Part shown: positions 63,404 to 64,000 of the stretch, piece by piece
How positions within the stretch are numbered: the stretch's first letter is position 1
Layout: every line of letters starts with the position of its first letter
Assembly: GCA_004552445.1 (NCBI GenBank)
Contig: SFOJ01000004.1
Coordinates: 32,756-96,755 of the forward strand
DNA length: 64,000 bases
From: Mollicutes bacterium
GTDB taxonomy: Bacteria > Bacillota_I > Bacilli_A > RF39 > UBA660
Direction: 5' to 3'
Translations under genes and position numbers: made by a program
Notes under the pieces: model-generated
The model's input: the letters and a program-made list of their open reading frames with translations, nothing else
Database searches by the model: none
Told to the model about the DNA's origin: nothing

Positions 63404-64000
63404 CTAAAGTTTATTCTTTAGTGTATTCATATATTCATAAAAACTATAGTATTTATCTTTACCTATTATTATATGGTCTATTACTGGTATTTTTATTATT
63501 GAACCTATTTTCATAAGTGATTCAGTTAATTCTATGTCCTGAATACTAGGATTTACATCTCCGCTAGGATGATTATGTATAACTATTATACTTGCTGCGC
63601 TTTCTAAGAATGCATACTTAAATATTTCTCTTGGATGGACAGTTGATGAATTAAGTGTTCCTTTAAATAATAATTTAAACGATATTAATTTGGATTTTGT
63701 ATCTAAATATATGGCATAAAAATTTTCTTGTTTTTCGTATGTAAAAATGTTTTTAAAGTATTTAAATATTTTTATTGAGTTGTTAAGTAACACTTCTTTT
63801 TGTTCATTTGCGTAATATACTCTTTTGCCTAGTTCTATCGCTGATAATAACTCTATTGCTTTAACTTTACCTATTCCTTTTATTTTAGTTAAACTATTTA
63901 TAGTCATATCTTTTAAAGAAGTTATATCATCTAGTTTGCTAAGAATATTTCTTGATAGTGTTTTAACAGAGTAACCATTAGTACCAGTTTTGAGTATTAT
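63404..64000 (-). CDS. radC: RadC/MPN domain protein (5' end beyond window)
   Basis: Frame open from the stop at 63404 to the edge, 198 codons present. The start lies beyond 64000: residues read IILKTGTNGYSVKTLSRNIL before the ATG 63907, matching RadC N-terminal sequence. An HhH (LTKIKGIGKVKAIELL) is followed by a JAMM/MPN metal site with the motif HNHPSGD and a spaced Asp (VNPSIQDIELTE). RadC function is disputed. Gene order radC-(mre/min genes)-spoIVFA occurs in Bacillus, here with the intervening genes absent. Confidence 0.93.
   Translation of the reverse strand: MILKTGTNGYSVKTLSRNILSKLDDITSLKDMTINSLTKIKGIGKVKAIELLSAIELGKRVYYANEQKEVLLNNSIKIFKYFKNIFTYEKQENFYAIYLDTKSKLISFKLLFKGTLNSSTVHPREIFKYAFLESAASIIVIHNHPSGDVNPSIQDIELTESLMKIGSIIKIPVIDHIIIGKDKYYSFYEYMNTLKNKL

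Overview
The window is strongly AT-rich and reads as the chromosome of a low-GC Gram-positive (Bacillota), most likely an uncultured spore-forming member of the Bacilli close to the Erysipelotrichia/Mollicutes side. That placement is inference. It rests on PolC-type replicase, T-box leaders with Bacilli architecture, AGGAGG ribosome binding sites on most genes, the Bacillus-like neighbourhoods radC/spoIVFA/spoIVFB/rplU/prp/rpmA, recU-ponA, dnaD-nth, rpsU-yqeY, murG-ftsQ and ylbD-ylbE, and a tmRNA tag that ends in -SFA as in Mollicutes-type tags. A CotY/CotZ-like coat protein, SpoIVFA/SpoIVFB and YlbD point to endospore formation.

Layout, left to right. 1-9.4 kb (minus): 3'-truncated polC, a PIG-L deacetylase, then an operon aspS - ART-like orf - lysS - membrane protein driven by a strong promoter and an Asp T-box. 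9.4-19 kb (minus): unknown orf, a peptidoglycan hydrolase-like protein, an SPFH protein, gpmA with a sugar-isomerase-like gene, a YolD/UvrX-type Y-family polymerase pair, DUF1697, a GNAT-YoaP protein, a GntR-ABC exporter operon with a palindromic operator, and tag. 19-22.3 kb: a second ABC exporter preceded by a helically phased TTTCCG array, a strong candidate structured ncRNA with its own promoter and terminator, and an HD-domain gene. 22.3-25.9 kb: a small integrative mobilizable element (large serine recombinase, MobV relaxase with a frameshifted tail, candidate oriT). 25.9-26.9 kb: tRNA-Thr, tRNA-Gln and ssrA.

27-38 kb: an apparently leaderless CDP-alcohol phosphatidyltransferase gene, a membrane thioredoxin and a cysteine-less EIIB-like protein; two surface/housekeeping clusters; dut-tyrS under a Tyr T-box; rpmG-efp; an SDR-YnbB-DUF2624 operon whose last Shine-Dalgarno lies inside a terminator stem; nfo; a prepilin; ylbD/ylbE. 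38-48.4 kb (minus): murG-ftsQ, a plsC-acyl-CoA ligase-plsC operon, a metallophosphoesterase, rpsU-yqeY, HNH, and rpsB-tsf (S2 with a Rho_N-like tail).

48.5-64 kb: two proteins sharing a VirB2-like two-helix C-terminus, one carrying a large cysteine-rich ectodomain; recU-ponA (plus); cca-dnaD-nth; hup; topA; a CotYZ-like coat gene followed through a terminator by a BspA-type repeat protein; and radC-spoIVFA-spoIVFB-rplU-prp::rpmA. The last is the most striking observation: the Prp protease, with its catalytic His and Cys, is fused in frame to its own substrate ribosomal protein L27 across the L27 cleavage motif.
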